A stretch of DNA of 64,000 nucleotides from Gammaproteobacteria bacterium (GTDB taxonomy: Bacteria; Pseudomonadota; Gammaproteobacteria; Magnimaribacterales; AG-339-G14). The stretch is from contig QOPF01000003.1 in the NCBI GenBank assembly GCA_003331625.1, forward strand, positions 33,387 to 97,386. The letters are read 5' to 3'. Every line of letters begins with the position of its first letter. The stretch's first letter is position 1. Of the stretch, positions 1 to 8,142 are shown one piece after another. Position numbers and translations under genes: made by a program. The notes beneath the pieces were generated by a model, which worked only from the letters and a program-made list of their open reading frames with translations, did no database searches and was not told the DNA's origin.

Positions 1-680
1 ATGGGTTTAAAAAATCGATAAGTTCACCCGGAATTGGAAATTATTTAACGATGGCACAATCGCTATCAAATACGATGAAAATTGGATGTTCATTAAAAAA
101 TTCTATGGTTGTAGCTCATGGAACTGGTACCTTCCAAAATAGAAGTACCGAATCTGATGTACTGAATAAAGTTGCAGAAGGCTTTGAATTAAAAGATTGG
201 AAAGTTACTGCACTTAAAGGAATGTTGGGTCACACAATGGGTCCTGCAGCTGGGGATGAGCTAATGGTTGCACTAGGAATATGGAATCAAGGAATAATTC
301 CTGGTATTAATACAACTAATAAACTTGCTCAGGATGTATCTTCAGAAAATTTAAAATTCTGCTTAGAAAATACTGAGGTTGAAAAAGAAACAATTGATAC
401 TATCTTTCTAAACGCTAAAGGTTTTGGAGGAAACAATGGTTCCTGTGGAGTGGTTAGTCCTTATTTTATTGAATCTCTGCTTGATAAAAAAACTTTAGAC
501 AAGCATAAGACAATGGTTTCAGAAACAAATTATGCTAGGGAAGAATACTTTGAACAAAGTATAAATGGCTCATATGAGTTAATTTATAAATCCAATGAGG
601 AAATTCTTGATCCTGATATCGATATGACAATATCAAAAGATAGAGTTACTTTAAAAAACTTTAAAGATATTGATCTTTAA
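1..680 (+). CDS. beta-ketoacyl-ACP synthase, C-terminal part (5' end outside window)
   Basis: This is the C-terminal portion of a condensing enzyme of fatty acid synthesis. The frame is open from base 3, so the ATG at 51 is internal and the true start lies upstream. Two catalytic histidines of the Cys-His-His triad are visible: HGTGT just after the window start, and the GHT that follows a conserved lysine. The active-site Cys lies upstream of the window. After the usual C-terminal glycine-rich segment (GFGGNNG) there is a tail of about 60 residues that FabB/FabF normally lack. That tail and the HGTGTxQNR context recall the long FabY-type synthases of Pseudomonas, but this is a recollection of family features, not a search. 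It converges on the next gene with one base between them. Confidence 0.85.
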   Translation, partial: GFKKSISSPGIGNYLTMAQSLSNTMKIGCSLKNSMVVAHGTGTFQNRSTESDVLNKVAEGFELKDWKVTALKGMLGHTMGPAAGDELMVALGIWNQGIIPGINTTNKLAQDVSSENLKFCLENTEVEKETIDTIFLNAKGFGGNNGSCGVVSPYFIESLLDKKTLDKHKTMVSETNYAREEYFEQSINGSYELIYKSNEEILDPDIDMTISKDRVTLKNFKDIDL

Positions 681-681
681 T

Positions 682-1584
682 TTATCTGTCTAAAGGCTTG
701 TCTTTTGGAAATAGCCTTCTTATTAATGGTATTAAAGGTAGGAGATAGATATATTTTTTCGGAAAAAACCTTTGTATCCTGTCATACCATTTGGCATCTG
801 CTCCAACTAAAATTCTTTTATTCTTTTTTCTAATATTATTTAAAATAATTTTTGCAGCTGTATTTGCATTTACAGGAGCCTGATTCTTGAATAATTGTCC
901 TACTTCTTCTTTAGTTTGAGCTTTTGGACCAAATATATTTGGTCTCTCATCTTGTTGATCAAGATCAATGTCTAACTTATCATTTTCTACTCCGTAGTTA
1001 GCTATATTTGTTCCTATATGACCTGGATGCACTGAGTAAACCTCAACTGGAGAATTTTCCATTTTCATCTCTAAAGCCAATGATTCTGTAAAAGCTCGAA
1101 CTCCATATTTTCCAACATGATAAATAGACTGTGTTGGAACTGCTAAGAGACCAAAAATAGAGGATGTATTAACAATTGCAGCTTCAGGTCTTTCTTTTAA
1201 GTGTGGCAAAAAAGCTCTTGTTCCATTTATTACCCCATGAAGAAGAACACCCAAACCCCAATCCCAATCTTCATCAGTTGAATTTTCTACCGTTTGAGAT
1301 AAGGCAACTCCTGCATTATTAAAAACCATGTCTACAGCACCATGTTCATCAATCACCTTTTGGGGTAATGCAAAGATTGCCTGTTTATCACTAACATCAA
1401 TAACATGTTTAGAAACACCAACATTATATTTTTTTAGTAATTCAGCAGTTTCGTTTAATGTGTCTTCATTCCACTCGGCTAGTGCAATATTTGCTCCTGA
1501 CTGAGCAAGTTCAATTGCTAGCTCTCTACCCATTCCTGATCCAGCACCAGTAATAACAGCTACTTTCCCTGTAAAATCTTTCAT
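682..1584 (-). CDS. short-chain dehydrogenase/reductase (SDR)
   Basis: Classical SDR of 300 residues. The Rossmann nucleotide motif TGAGSGMG is at residues 12-19, NNAG near 90, the catalytic Ser in NTSS and the Tyr/Lys pair in YHVGK. A basic, hydrophobic C-terminal extension of roughly 40 residues follows the catalytic core and may associate with the membrane. The natural substrate cannot be read from the sequence; enzymes of this type act on alcohols, ketones and sometimes acyl chains. A good ribosome site (GGGAG) lies about 6 bases before the ATG. It is the last gene of a minus-strand run starting at about 5.1 kb. Confidence 0.85.
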   Translation of the reverse strand: MKDFTGKVAVITGAGSGMGRELAIELAQSGANIALAEWNEDTLNETAELLKKYNVGVSKHVIDVSDKQAIFALPQKVIDEHGAVDMVFNNAGVALSQTVENSTDEDWDWGLGVLLHGVINGTRAFLPHLKERPEAAIVNTSSIFGLLAVPTQSIYHVGKYGVRAFTESLALEMKMENSPVEVYSVHPGHIGTNIANYGVENDKLDIDLDQQDERPNIFGPKAQTKEEVGQLFKNQAPVNANTAAKIILNNIRKKNKRILVGADAKWYDRIQRFFPKKYIYLLPLIPLIRRLFPKDKPLDR

Positions 1585-1607
1585 AAAATTCTCCCTATGA
1601 AGATAGA

Positions 1608-2231
1608 TTAGTTTTTTTCTGCAGAAAATTCAATTACGTTTTTTGAATTTAAGAAATTTAAAATTGGATCGAGAGTTAGGCCTTTAATAGTGGAATCATC
1701 TCCTTCGATTTCTTCGAAAAGAGAACTTCCTTGAGATTCAAATTTATAAGCCCCACATGCCATAAGTGGTTCATCAAGATCAATATAGCTATTTATTTCA
1801 TTATCAGATAAAACTTTCATAGATAAAGCTGCCTGATCGTAATTCTGCCAAATTTCTTTGCCATCCAAACAAATACTAATCCCGCAATTTTGATGATGTG
1901 TATTTCCTGAAAGCTTAGATAAAGTTTTAAAACAATTTTCTTTTGTTTTAGGTTTGCTGAAAATTTCATTTTCAAAACAACATATTTGGTCAGAACCAAT
2001 CACATAAGAATCGGGATTTTTTATACTCACTGCAATGGCTTTTGCTTTTGCCAAAGAAAGACAAATAAGTTTTAAATCACTTGTCTGAAGAGATTTTTTA
2101 ATTTCAGACTCGTCCACATCAGAAAGTACGATATCGAAAATCATACCAGAATCGTCTAATATCTTTTTTCGTATGGAGGACCCAGACGCAAGAATTATGG
2201 ATTTTAAAGTTCGAAAATTTCTTTTGTTCAA
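1608..2231 (-). CDS. Maf-family nucleoside triphosphate pyrophosphatase
   Basis: Cytoplasmic house-cleaning enzyme that hydrolyses non-canonical or modified nucleoside triphosphates to monophosphates. It is recognised by the N-terminal LASGSSIRKKIL segment (the Maf ASxSxRRxxLL signature, slightly altered), the following DVDES, and the GSDQ element that carries the catalytic Asp. About 207 residues, normal for the family. The product matches the Maf/YceF type more than a specific paralogue. Its start overlaps the stop of folE by four bases, so the two are probably translated in a coupled way. Confidence 0.85.
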   Translation of the reverse strand: MNKRNFRTLKSIILASGSSIRKKILDDSGMIFDIVLSDVDESEIKKSLQTSDLKLICLSLAKAKAIAVSIKNPDSYVIGSDQICCFENEIFSKPKTKENCFKTLSKLSGNTHHQNCGISICLDGKEIWQNYDQAALSMKVLSDNEINSYIDLDEPLMACGAYKFESQGSSLFEEIEGDDSTIKGLTLDPILNFLNSKNVIEFSAEKN

Positions 2232-2842
2232 GCTTGGTTTGGCTTTATAAGATTCATAAATTCTGATCTCGTAGTAGGATTTTCTTTAAAAGCTCCTAAC
2301 ATTCTACTGGTAACAGTACTGGTTTCAGTTTTATGAATACCTCTTGTAGTCATGCATTGATGTGCTGCATCAATAACAACGGCTACGCCTTTTGGCTTTA
2401 ATACATCATTAATTGTGTCTGCGACTTGAGCAGTCATAGTTTCTTGAGTTTGAAGTCTTTTACCAAAAATATCTATGATCCTTGCGAGTTTACTTATTCC
2501 AACAACTCTTTTGTTCGGAATATAGCCAACATGAGCAACTCCTAAAATCGGAACCATGTGATGTTCGCAATGAGATTCGACTCTAATTCCCTTTACTATT
2601 ACCATCTCATCATATCCTTCTACCTGCTCAAAAGTTTTTGATAAAGCTTCAACAGGATCTTCGTCATATCCCGCGAAAAATTCACCATAAGCTTTGATAA
2701 CTCTTTTGGGAGTCTCAATAAGGCCTTCTCTTGAAGGGTCATCTCCAGCAAAAGCTAATAGCGTTTTAACTGCCGCCATAGCTTCTTCTTCTGAGGGCCT
2801 GATTACTGGAATAGGTTTACTTGCGAAATTCTTTTTTGTCAT
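2228..2842 (-). CDS. folE: GTP cyclohydrolase I
   Basis: Converts GTP to 7,8-dihydroneopterin triphosphate, the first step of folate synthesis. The zinc-binding and catalytic motif CEHHMVP is present near residue 93, the second zinc Cys lies in HQCMTTRG, and the downstream stretch GYIPNKRVVGISKLARI is diagnostic. At 204 residues it is full length, with an N-terminal extension before the catalytic core as in many bacterial enzymes. It sits upstream of maf with a four-base overlap. Confidence 0.96.
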   Translation of the reverse strand: MTKKNFASKPIPVIRPSEEEAMAAVKTLLAFAGDDPSREGLIETPKRVIKAYGEFFAGYDEDPVEALSKTFEQVEGYDEMVIVKGIRVESHCEHHMVPILGVAHVGYIPNKRVVGISKLARIIDIFGKRLQTQETMTAQVADTINDVLKPKGVAVVIDAAHQCMTTRGIHKTETSTVTSRMLGAFKENPTTRSEFMNLIKPNQA

Positions 2843-2894
2843 AATTATTTATAAGTTTTGAATTAAGGATATTTATAATACAGATATTTAAATA

Positions 2895-3242
2895 TTATTC
2901 ATCATCTTCGCTTGGCAAAGAGTTGAAAGGAAAAGGCCTTTCTGAACTGCTATAAGTAACGAAATCAATTATTTGAACGATGTAATTTCTTAATTTTATT
3001 GAAAACTTAGATAAATGAGCACTAGGTTCTTTAGTAAATACCGAAAAGAGAAACTGAGCGGCAGCAATAATCCATAAGATAAAATCTAAGAAACCTAATA
3101 AAAACAAATAAAGTATTACTAAACCGGCTGTAATCCAAGTAGATGGGTGCTTTACCTTATCAGGAATTACATCCCTAAAAGTATTGGTTTCTTCCGTTGA
3201 TGCTTCTGCTTCATCAGGTTGTTTTTTTTTATCCTCAGTCAT
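2895..3242 (-). CDS. DUF4389 membrane protein
   Basis: Small (115 aa) protein with an acidic, polar N-terminus of about 35 residues, then two hydrophobic segments near 36-60 and 60-70 and a conserved cytoplasmic end ending in RPFPF. The SxKLRNYIxQIIDF(V/L)TY pattern is what I associate with the DUF4389 family, common next to gpsA in gammaproteobacteria. Function is unknown. Its ATG shares one base with the stop of gpsA. Confidence 0.75.
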   Translation of the reverse strand: MTEDKKKQPDEAEASTEETNTFRDVIPDKVKHPSTWITAGLVILYLFLLGFLDFILWIIAAAQFLFSVFTKEPSAHLSKFSIKLRNYIVQIIDFVTYSSSERPFPFNSLPSEDDE

Positions 3243-4237
3243 TAGGTATCAATGTTACCACTTTCATTAAGAAAGTTTAAAAAACATTTTTTTGGGTTTT
3301 TATTTAAATAAATAATTTGATACAAAACATCAACTATAGGCATTTTTATTCTAAAATTATTTTTTTTTTGATAAATAACTTTTAAAGTGCCAAAACCTTC
3401 CACGGATTGGTCAATTTTATCTAATGCTTCCTTTGGGGAAATACCCTGGCCTAAAAAAAAACCAAAGGAATAATTTCTACTTTTAGTTGAGCTACTAGTA
3501 GCAATCAAATCTCCAACTCCTGATAATCCTAACAGGGTTTTTGGATTAGCTTTTATTTCTTGAAATAAATTAGACATTTCTTTAAGAGCCCTGGTTAAAA
3601 GCATTGCCTTAGTATTAGACTCAAAGCCCAAACCATCTGAAAGCCCTGAACAAATAGCATAAAGATTTTTAAGAGCACCAGACATCTCTACTCCTTTTAT
3701 ATCTTGAGAAATAAAAGTCTTGAAATATTTAGTATTAAATAATTGTGATACTTTTTCTAATGTACTTAAATTCTTTCCTGCAATAACCGATGCAGATATA
3801 TTTTTTCGCATTATTTCATCTGCAATATTTGGTCCTGATAAAACCATCACGCTCTTTTTTGGAAATTTAGTTTCTTGAATGAAAACTTCACTCATTGTCA
3901 TAAAAGATTTTTTCTCTATCCCTTTTGTAAGAATTAATACTTTTTGATTTGTTAAGTATTTAGAAATTTTTCTAGAAAATTCCTTAAAGTATTTTGATGG
4001 AATTGCAATTATTAATAATTGCGATGAATTTATTGCTTTCTCAAGATTATTTTGAATTAACAAATTTTTTGATAATTCATAATCAGGAAGGTATTTTTTA
4101 TTGTAAAGCTTATTTTTTCTTTTGATAAAAATATTTGAATTTCTATTCCAAAGAGAAACATCAAGTCCTTTTTCTGCCAATAAATTTGCTAAAGTTGTTC
4201 CCCAAGATCCTCCGCCTAAAATAGCTATTTTCTTCAT
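3242..4237 (-). CDS. gpsA: NAD(P)-dependent glycerol-3-phosphate dehydrogenase
   Basis: Makes sn-glycerol-3-phosphate from dihydroxyacetone phosphate for phospholipid synthesis. The N-terminal dinucleotide motif GGGSWGTTLA (residues 8-17) is exact. The SGPN and SGALKN elements carrying the catalytic lysines are present, as is the C-terminal LSGVGDL(I/V)AT segment. Length (331) is typical. It contains an A10 run on the coding strand (complement of 3360-3369), useful as a control when judging the dnaX slip site. Tightly packed with the patatin gene upstream and DUF4389 downstream. Confidence 0.96.
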   Translation of the reverse strand: MKKIAILGGGSWGTTLANLLAEKGLDVSLWNRNSNIFIKRKNKLYNKKYLPDYELSKNLLIQNNLEKAINSSQLLIIAIPSKYFKEFSRKISKYLTNQKVLILTKGIEKKSFMTMSEVFIQETKFPKKSVMVLSGPNIADEIMRKNISASVIAGKNLSTLEKVSQLFNTKYFKTFISQDIKGVEMSGALKNLYAICSGLSDGLGFESNTKAMLLTRALKEMSNLFQEIKANPKTLLGLSGVGDLIATSSSTKSRNYSFGFFLGQGISPKEALDKIDQSVEGFGTLKVIYQKKNNFRIKMPIVDVLYQIIYLNKNPKKCFLNFLNESGNIDT

Positions 4238-4242
4238 AATAG

Positions 4243-5112
4243 TTAAGAAGAAATGAATTCTTCAGCTTTTTTTCCATAAAGATCCCACCACCTATCTCCA
4301 AGGGCTTTGATAGAGTCTAAATTTCTTTTAGATGTATTATCAAATGAAGATTCAATTCCAGAAAGTTCTGAGTCTACTCTTAAATAATTTTCTTCAAATA
4401 AAGATTGTGCAATAACGTGTTCAATATTCGACTCCATAAGAATCTGTATTATCCCAGCGTTTAGCCAAGCTAAAGATCCCCATTTTCTAGCTCTCCTTCC
4501 ATCAAGTCTTTTTGAGTTATATCCTGTTCCAATACTGAGAATTTTAATATCTTCATTTGGCCACAGTTTTTTTGCTTCTGAGTAGGCAATCAATACAGGG
4601 TTATTTGTAGAAACTGCTCCATCAAGATACCACTTGCCTTCTATGGACTCAGCAGGAAAATATGTAGGTGCTGCTGATGTCGCAGCGGCAACTCTTCTTG
4701 CAGGAAGATATCCTTCTTTCCAAGACTTAAACATTTTGACTCTTCTTTTTTCTAAATCAAAAGCTGTAATAATTAAAGGAACTTTTGAGGAGCCTAAATC
4801 TTCAGCACCAAAATATTCATCAAAAGTTTTTCTTTTTATTTTACCTGCATATTTAGATCCTAATATTCTGTATCTAAAAGGAGAAAAGATTTTTTTTAGA
4901 TTTTCTTTTGAATAAATTTTAACTAAATCTTCGCCTTCGAGATCTAAAATAGAAATGGCTAAAGAAATAATACCTCCTGTAGAAGTACCAACTAGTAAGT
5001 CAAAACTCTCAGATAGCTTTTTTGGTATTTTTTTATCAAGTTTGCTCAGAAAATTTGCTGATGCTAAACCTCTTACTCCGCCTCCGTCTATAGACAAAAC
5101 ATATTTAGTCAT
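4243..5112 (-). CDS. patatin-like phospholipase
   Basis: Acyl hydrolase using a Ser-Asp dyad. The oxyanion hole motif DGGGVRG begins at residue 9, the nucleophile elbow GTSTGG lies near 42-47, and the catalytic Asp is in the DGA motif (WYLDGAVSTNNP) near 163. No signal peptide is visible, so it is probably cytoplasmic or peripheral on the inner membrane. About 289 residues, consistent with bacterial single-domain patatins. It starts the minus-strand block and is divergent from the SLC13 transporter; the short gap from 5113 to 5168 should hold both promoters. Confidence 0.9.
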   Translation of the reverse strand: MTKYVLSIDGGGVRGLASANFLSKLDKKIPKKLSESFDLLVGTSTGGIISLAISILDLEGEDLVKIYSKENLKKIFSPFRYRILGSKYAGKIKRKTFDEYFGAEDLGSSKVPLIITAFDLEKRRVKMFKSWKEGYLPARRVAAATSAAPTYFPAESIEGKWYLDGAVSTNNPVLIAYSEAKKLWPNEDIKILSIGTGYNSKRLDGRRARKWGSLAWLNAGIIQILMESNIEHVIAQSLFEENYLRVDSELSGIESSFDNTSKRNLDSIKALGDRWWDLYGKKAEEFISS

Positions 5113-5168
5113 TGTTATTTATAGGTAAATTAAGCATATTATCATCGAAACTATACTTACTATTTAAA

Positions 5169-6608
5169 ATGAATTCATTGAGTGCTAAAAAAATAGGGTT
5201 TTGGGTAGGTTTGATTATTTTTATAGTCATTTATTTTTTACCTTCACCTTCTGATCTTTCTAACGAAGGCAAGCTAACCGCTGCGATATTCTTATTGATG
5301 GGGATATGGTGGGCTACTGAAGCAATGCCTTTATATGCTACGGCATTATTGCCCTTAATTTTTTTTCCTCTCTTGGGTATTGATCCTATTGGTATTGTAA
5401 GCAAAGAATATATGAATAAAGTCCAATTTTTATTCGCTGGTGGATTTATGATTGGAATTGCAATGCAAAAATGGGATTTACATAAAAGAATTGCACTTAA
5501 CATTTTAAAATTCAGTGGGTTGCAAGCTAAAAATATAGTAGCAGCATTCATGTTAACGAGTGCAATTTTAAGTATGTGGGTTATGAATACTTCTACGGCA
5601 ATAATGCTTTTACCAATAGGGATATCTGTAATTGCAGTGATAAATGAAACGGTTAAAGATATTGCACCCAAAGAAAGTAAAAACTTTCAATTTGCTCTTT
5701 TACTAGGAATTGCTTATGCAGCATCATTAGGAGGTATTTCAACTCCAATAGGAACTTCGCCGAATGGATACTTGATTCAATATGCAAACGATAACTTTAA
5801 TCAAGACATTGGCTTTATAAGCTGGCTTGCAATAGGTTTACCAGTTACTTTGGTGATGGTTCCTTTAGTTTGGTATATTTTGACCTCTTTAATTTTTCCT
5901 ATCAATTTTAAAGCTTCGCCAGAAACAAACGATAAATTAAAGAGCATGCTTAAAGAACTAGGACAAATTACTTCTGAGCAAAAAAGAGTTGCAATAATTT
6001 TTTCCATTACAGCCTTTTGCTGGGTTTTTAGAAAATTGTTAGATGACCTCCCTGGTTTATATTTTTTAGAAGACGCCGTAATAGCAATGATAGGTGGCAT
6101 TTCATTATTTTTCGTAAGCTCTTCTTCTAAATCAGACTATTTACTCAATTGGGATGACTTGCAGCAAAAATTTCCCTGGGGGCTTATTTTTTTATTTGGT
6201 GGAGGTATGGCTTTAGCCTTTGAAGTAAATTCAACTGGATTAGCGTCTTGGCTTGCTAATTTGATTCCATCTGATATCAACCCTATTTTAGTAACGGCAA
6301 TGATTATTTTATTAGTTTTACTGCTAACTGAATTGACAAGCAATTTAACTACTACTATTACTTTTATGCCTGTCATTGCAAGTGTGGGATTCAACTTAGA
6401 TATAAATCCTCTTCTATTAACCCTGCCTCTAACAATTGTTGCAAGTTGTGCCTTTATGTTGCCTGTAGCAACGCCGCCAAATTCAATTATTTATGCATCA
6501 AATTTAGTACCTGTTCAACAAATGGTTAGGGCTGGAATTTTTATAAACATAATTTCATTTGCATATATTCTTCTTCTTTCAGTCTTTTATTACCCCCTAG
6601 TTATGTAG
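5169..6608 (+). CDS. SLC13/DASS-family sodium:anion symporter
   Basis: Inner-membrane carrier of the divalent anion:sodium symporter family, typically importing C4-dicarboxylates or related anions. The protein has about a dozen hydrophobic segments and two inverted-repeat signature regions (GISTPIGTSPNG and VATPPNSIIYAS) that form the sodium and substrate sites. I place the start at the ATG 5169 (479 aa). A longer reading from TTG at 5112 adds 19 residues but starts on the last base of the divergent patatin start codon. The exact substrate cannot be told; neighbours give no hint. Confidence 0.88.
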   Translation: MNSLSAKKIGFWVGLIIFIVIYFLPSPSDLSNEGKLTAAIFLLMGIWWATEAMPLYATALLPLIFFPLLGIDPIGIVSKEYMNKVQFLFAGGFMIGIAMQKWDLHKRIALNILKFSGLQAKNIVAAFMLTSAILSMWVMNTSTAIMLLPIGISVIAVINETVKDIAPKESKNFQFALLLGIAYAASLGGISTPIGTSPNGYLIQYANDNFNQDIGFISWLAIGLPVTLVMVPLVWYILTSLIFPINFKASPETNDKLKSMLKELGQITSEQKRVAIIFSITAFCWVFRKLLDDLPGLYFLEDAVIAMIGGISLFFVSSSSKSDYLLNWDDLQQKFPWGLIFLFGGGMALAFEVNSTGLASWLANLIPSDINPILVTAMIILLVLLLTELTSNLTTTITFMPVIASVGFNLDINPLLLTLPLTIVASCAFMLPVATPPNSIIYASNLVPVQQMVRAGIFINIISFAYILLLSVFYYPLVM

Positions 6609-6624
6609 TAAAATTTTGAAATAG

Positions 6625-6849
6625 TGTTGCACTAGGTTCAGCATCAGGGGTGCCTATAAAGTGCGTTTAATTATTACCCTGTGAAGGAGGTGGTCCAAAT
6701 TAGTATTAACAAATTAGCAGGAATTTCAGGGGATGCCTCTTGACAACGGGTTAAACCGATTCCGACCTTTTGCCGGTTCGCCCGCATAAGGTAAGAACAA
6801 AGTTGAAATACTTTTTCTTAAGCCCCGTCAGTAATGGCGGGGTTTTTTT
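6625..6849 (+). ncRNA. candidate structured non-coding RNA ending in an intrinsic terminator
   Basis: The 239-base gap between two convergent genes can form several local stems on the plus strand. GCACTAGG (6629-6636) pairs with CCT/AGTGC (6653-6664, four-base bulge). CCCTGtGAA (6677-6685) pairs with TTTCAGGG (6724-6731). CGGG/ACCG pairs with CGGT/CCCG (about 6747-6784). The terminator follows. TCAGGGG(A)TGCCT occurs twice (6644 and 6726). At 6684-6696 lies AAGGAGGTGGTCC, almost the exact complement of the 16S rRNA 3' end. I do not recognise 6S, SRP, RNase P or tmRNA hallmarks. It could instead be the 3' UTR of the transporter; the 5' end is a guess, as no convincing promoter is visible. Confidence 0.45.
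6822..6849 (+). terminator. rho-independent terminator
   Basis: A 7-bp GC-rich stem CCCCGTC (6823-6829) / GGCGGGG (6836-6842), one G-T pair, six-base loop, followed by seven Ts (6843-6849). The U tract is only on the plus strand, so it ends transcription coming from the SLC13 gene or from the candidate ncRNA. The T run overlaps the stop codon of the convergent SDR gene. Confidence 0.9.
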
Positions 6850-7648
6850 ATTCGCTTAAATCGTGCCCCGAAGAAGATATGGTTCCACCATCGCAAGTGA
6901 TAGTTTCACCAACTGTATAAGATCCTGCTTTAGAAGATAAATATATAGCCAAGCCACCAACATCCTCTGCTCTTCCCATTCTATGAACTGGATTTCTAGA
7001 AATTATTCCTTCATAGTTATGTTCGACCGCTGCTCCAAGCATATCACTAGGAAATGGACCAGGAGCAATAGCATTCACTAGAATGTTTTCTTTTACAAGG
7101 CGGGCAGCAAGTACCCTGGTCATGTGATGAACTGAAGCTTTTGATGCGCTGTATGGATAAGTTTCAAAAACTGGAGTTCCAATACCGTCTATAGATCCAA
7201 TATTAATAACTCTTGCAGGATCATCCTGTGAAGCCGACTTTCTTAGTAAAGGAAGAAATTTTTGAGTTGAAAAAAATACACTTTTTACGTTTAAATCCAT
7301 AACTTTATCCCAGCCTCTTTCTGTAAATTTGTCAATTGGTTCGGCCCAAGCTGCTCCAGCATTGTTCACTAAAATATCAATACTTTCTTCTAGAGACTCA
7401 ACATCTCTAACGAAAGAATCAATTCCTTCTACAGACGACAAGTCAGATGGCAAGGAAATACATTGAGCATCATATCTTTCGGATAATTCTATTGCTTTGG
7501 CATCACAAATATCTGCTTTTCTAGATGTTATATAAACTCTTGCTCCATTTGCTAAATATGCTGAGGCTATCATTTCTCCTATACCTCTTGATCCGCCCGT
7601 AACTACAGCAACTTTATTTTTAACTGAAAAAATCTCATCAATTTTCAT
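6848..7648 (-). CDS. short-chain dehydrogenase/reductase (SDR, FabG-like)
   Basis: Classical SDR of 266 residues with TGGSRGIG near residue 17, NNAGA near 92, catalytic Ser in NIGSIDG and the YSASK active-site motif. The C-terminal YTVGETITCDGG matches the FabG-like branch that often makes 3-hydroxy acids or reduces sugars and ketones. No substrate is obvious. It lies 8 bases downstream of panD and is probably co-transcribed with it. The stop overlaps the T tract of the opposing terminator. Confidence 0.87.
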   Translation of the reverse strand: MKIDEIFSVKNKVAVVTGGSRGIGEMIASAYLANGARVYITSRKADICDAKAIELSERYDAQCISLPSDLSSVEGIDSFVRDVESLEESIDILVNNAGAAWAEPIDKFTERGWDKVMDLNVKSVFFSTQKFLPLLRKSASQDDPARVINIGSIDGIGTPVFETYPYSASKASVHHMTRVLAARLVKENILVNAIAPGPFPSDMLGAAVEHNYEGIISRNPVHRMGRAEDVGGLAIYLSSKAGSYTVGETITCDGGTISSSGHDLSE

Positions 7649-7656
7649 TGTTTCTC

Positions 7657-7986
7657 CTAATTATTGATTTTTATAATTTTTGGCTGAACAAATTTATCAT
7701 CTTTATCACAAATCATGTAACTACAAATTATAACTAGATCGCCAGCTTTTGCTTTATGAGCTGCGGCTCCATTAAGGGATATTTCTTTCTTACCTTTTTC
7801 TTCTGAAAAAGCATAGGTAATGAATCTATTGCCATTTGTAATGTTATAAATGTGTACTTGCTCAAATTCCTTTATGCCTAATTCTTCCATCCAGTTCAAA
7901 TCAATTCCACAAGAACCATCGTAATCAGGATTTGTTGACGTTACTTTAACTCTGTGTAACTTAGATTTAAGAACGGTTATGAACAT
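7657..7986 (-). CDS. panD: aspartate 1-decarboxylase
   Basis: Pyruvoyl enzyme that makes beta-alanine from L-aspartate for pantothenate and coenzyme A. The proenzyme cuts itself between Gly24 and Ser25 in the motif YDGSC, Ser25 becoming the pyruvoyl group. Lys9 (SKLHRVKVT), the NGxRF(I/S)TYA segment and NGAAAH are all present. At 109 residues it lacks the longer tail of the E. coli enzyme but keeps the catalytic core. It is the upstream member of a two-gene unit with the SDR, and the tRNA-Asp gene precedes it on the same strand. Confidence 0.95.
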   Translation of the reverse strand: MFITVLKSKLHRVKVTSTNPDYDGSCGIDLNWMEELGIKEFEQVHIYNITNGNRFITYAFSEEKGKKEISLNGAAAHKAKAGDLVIICSYMICDKDDKFVQPKIIKINN

Positions 7987-7994
7987 AATATTAA

Positions 7995-8073
7995 TGGCGG
8001 ACCGGACGGGGCTCGAACCCGCGACCTCCGCCGTGACAGGGCGGCGTTCTAACCAGAACTGAACTACCGGTCC
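7995..8073 (-). tRNA. tRNA-Asp (anticodon GTC)
   Basis: Reverse strand folds into a full cloverleaf: acceptor GGACCGG/CCGGTCC, D stem GTTC/GAAC, anticodon stem CCGCC/GGCGG with loop CTGTCAC (anticodon complement of 8035-8037), T stem GCGGG/CCCGT with TTCGAGC loop, discriminator G and an encoded CCA (7995-7997). The D loop is long (11 nt). Confidence 0.97.
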
Positions 8074-8142
8074 AATTTAGGAAAACAATTATACATAGTA
8101 TGAAAAGAAAGTAACTTACAAAAATGAAATCAGATAATTGTT

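Noticed and set aside
5231..5671. Minus-strand frame of 146 codons
   Set aside because: It lies entirely within the SLC13 gene on the other strand and shows no recognisable protein.
6684..6700. Remnant of a 16S rRNA 3' end on the minus strand
   Set aside because: Only about 15 bases resemble the 16S end; the sequence next to it does not match the conserved bases before it.
6733..6789. An 18-codon frame starting ATG CCT CTT inside the candidate ncRNA, downstream of the strong ribosome-site-like box
   Set aside because: The box lies about 40 bases before this ATG, too far for normal initiation, and the frame runs through a predicted stem.
6609..6847. Known RNA families: 6S, SRP, RNase P, tmRNA or a TPP-type riboswitch
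   Set aside because: The conserved core sequences of these RNAs are not seen on either strand, and both neighbouring genes point into the gap, so no gene is available for a riboswitch to regulate.
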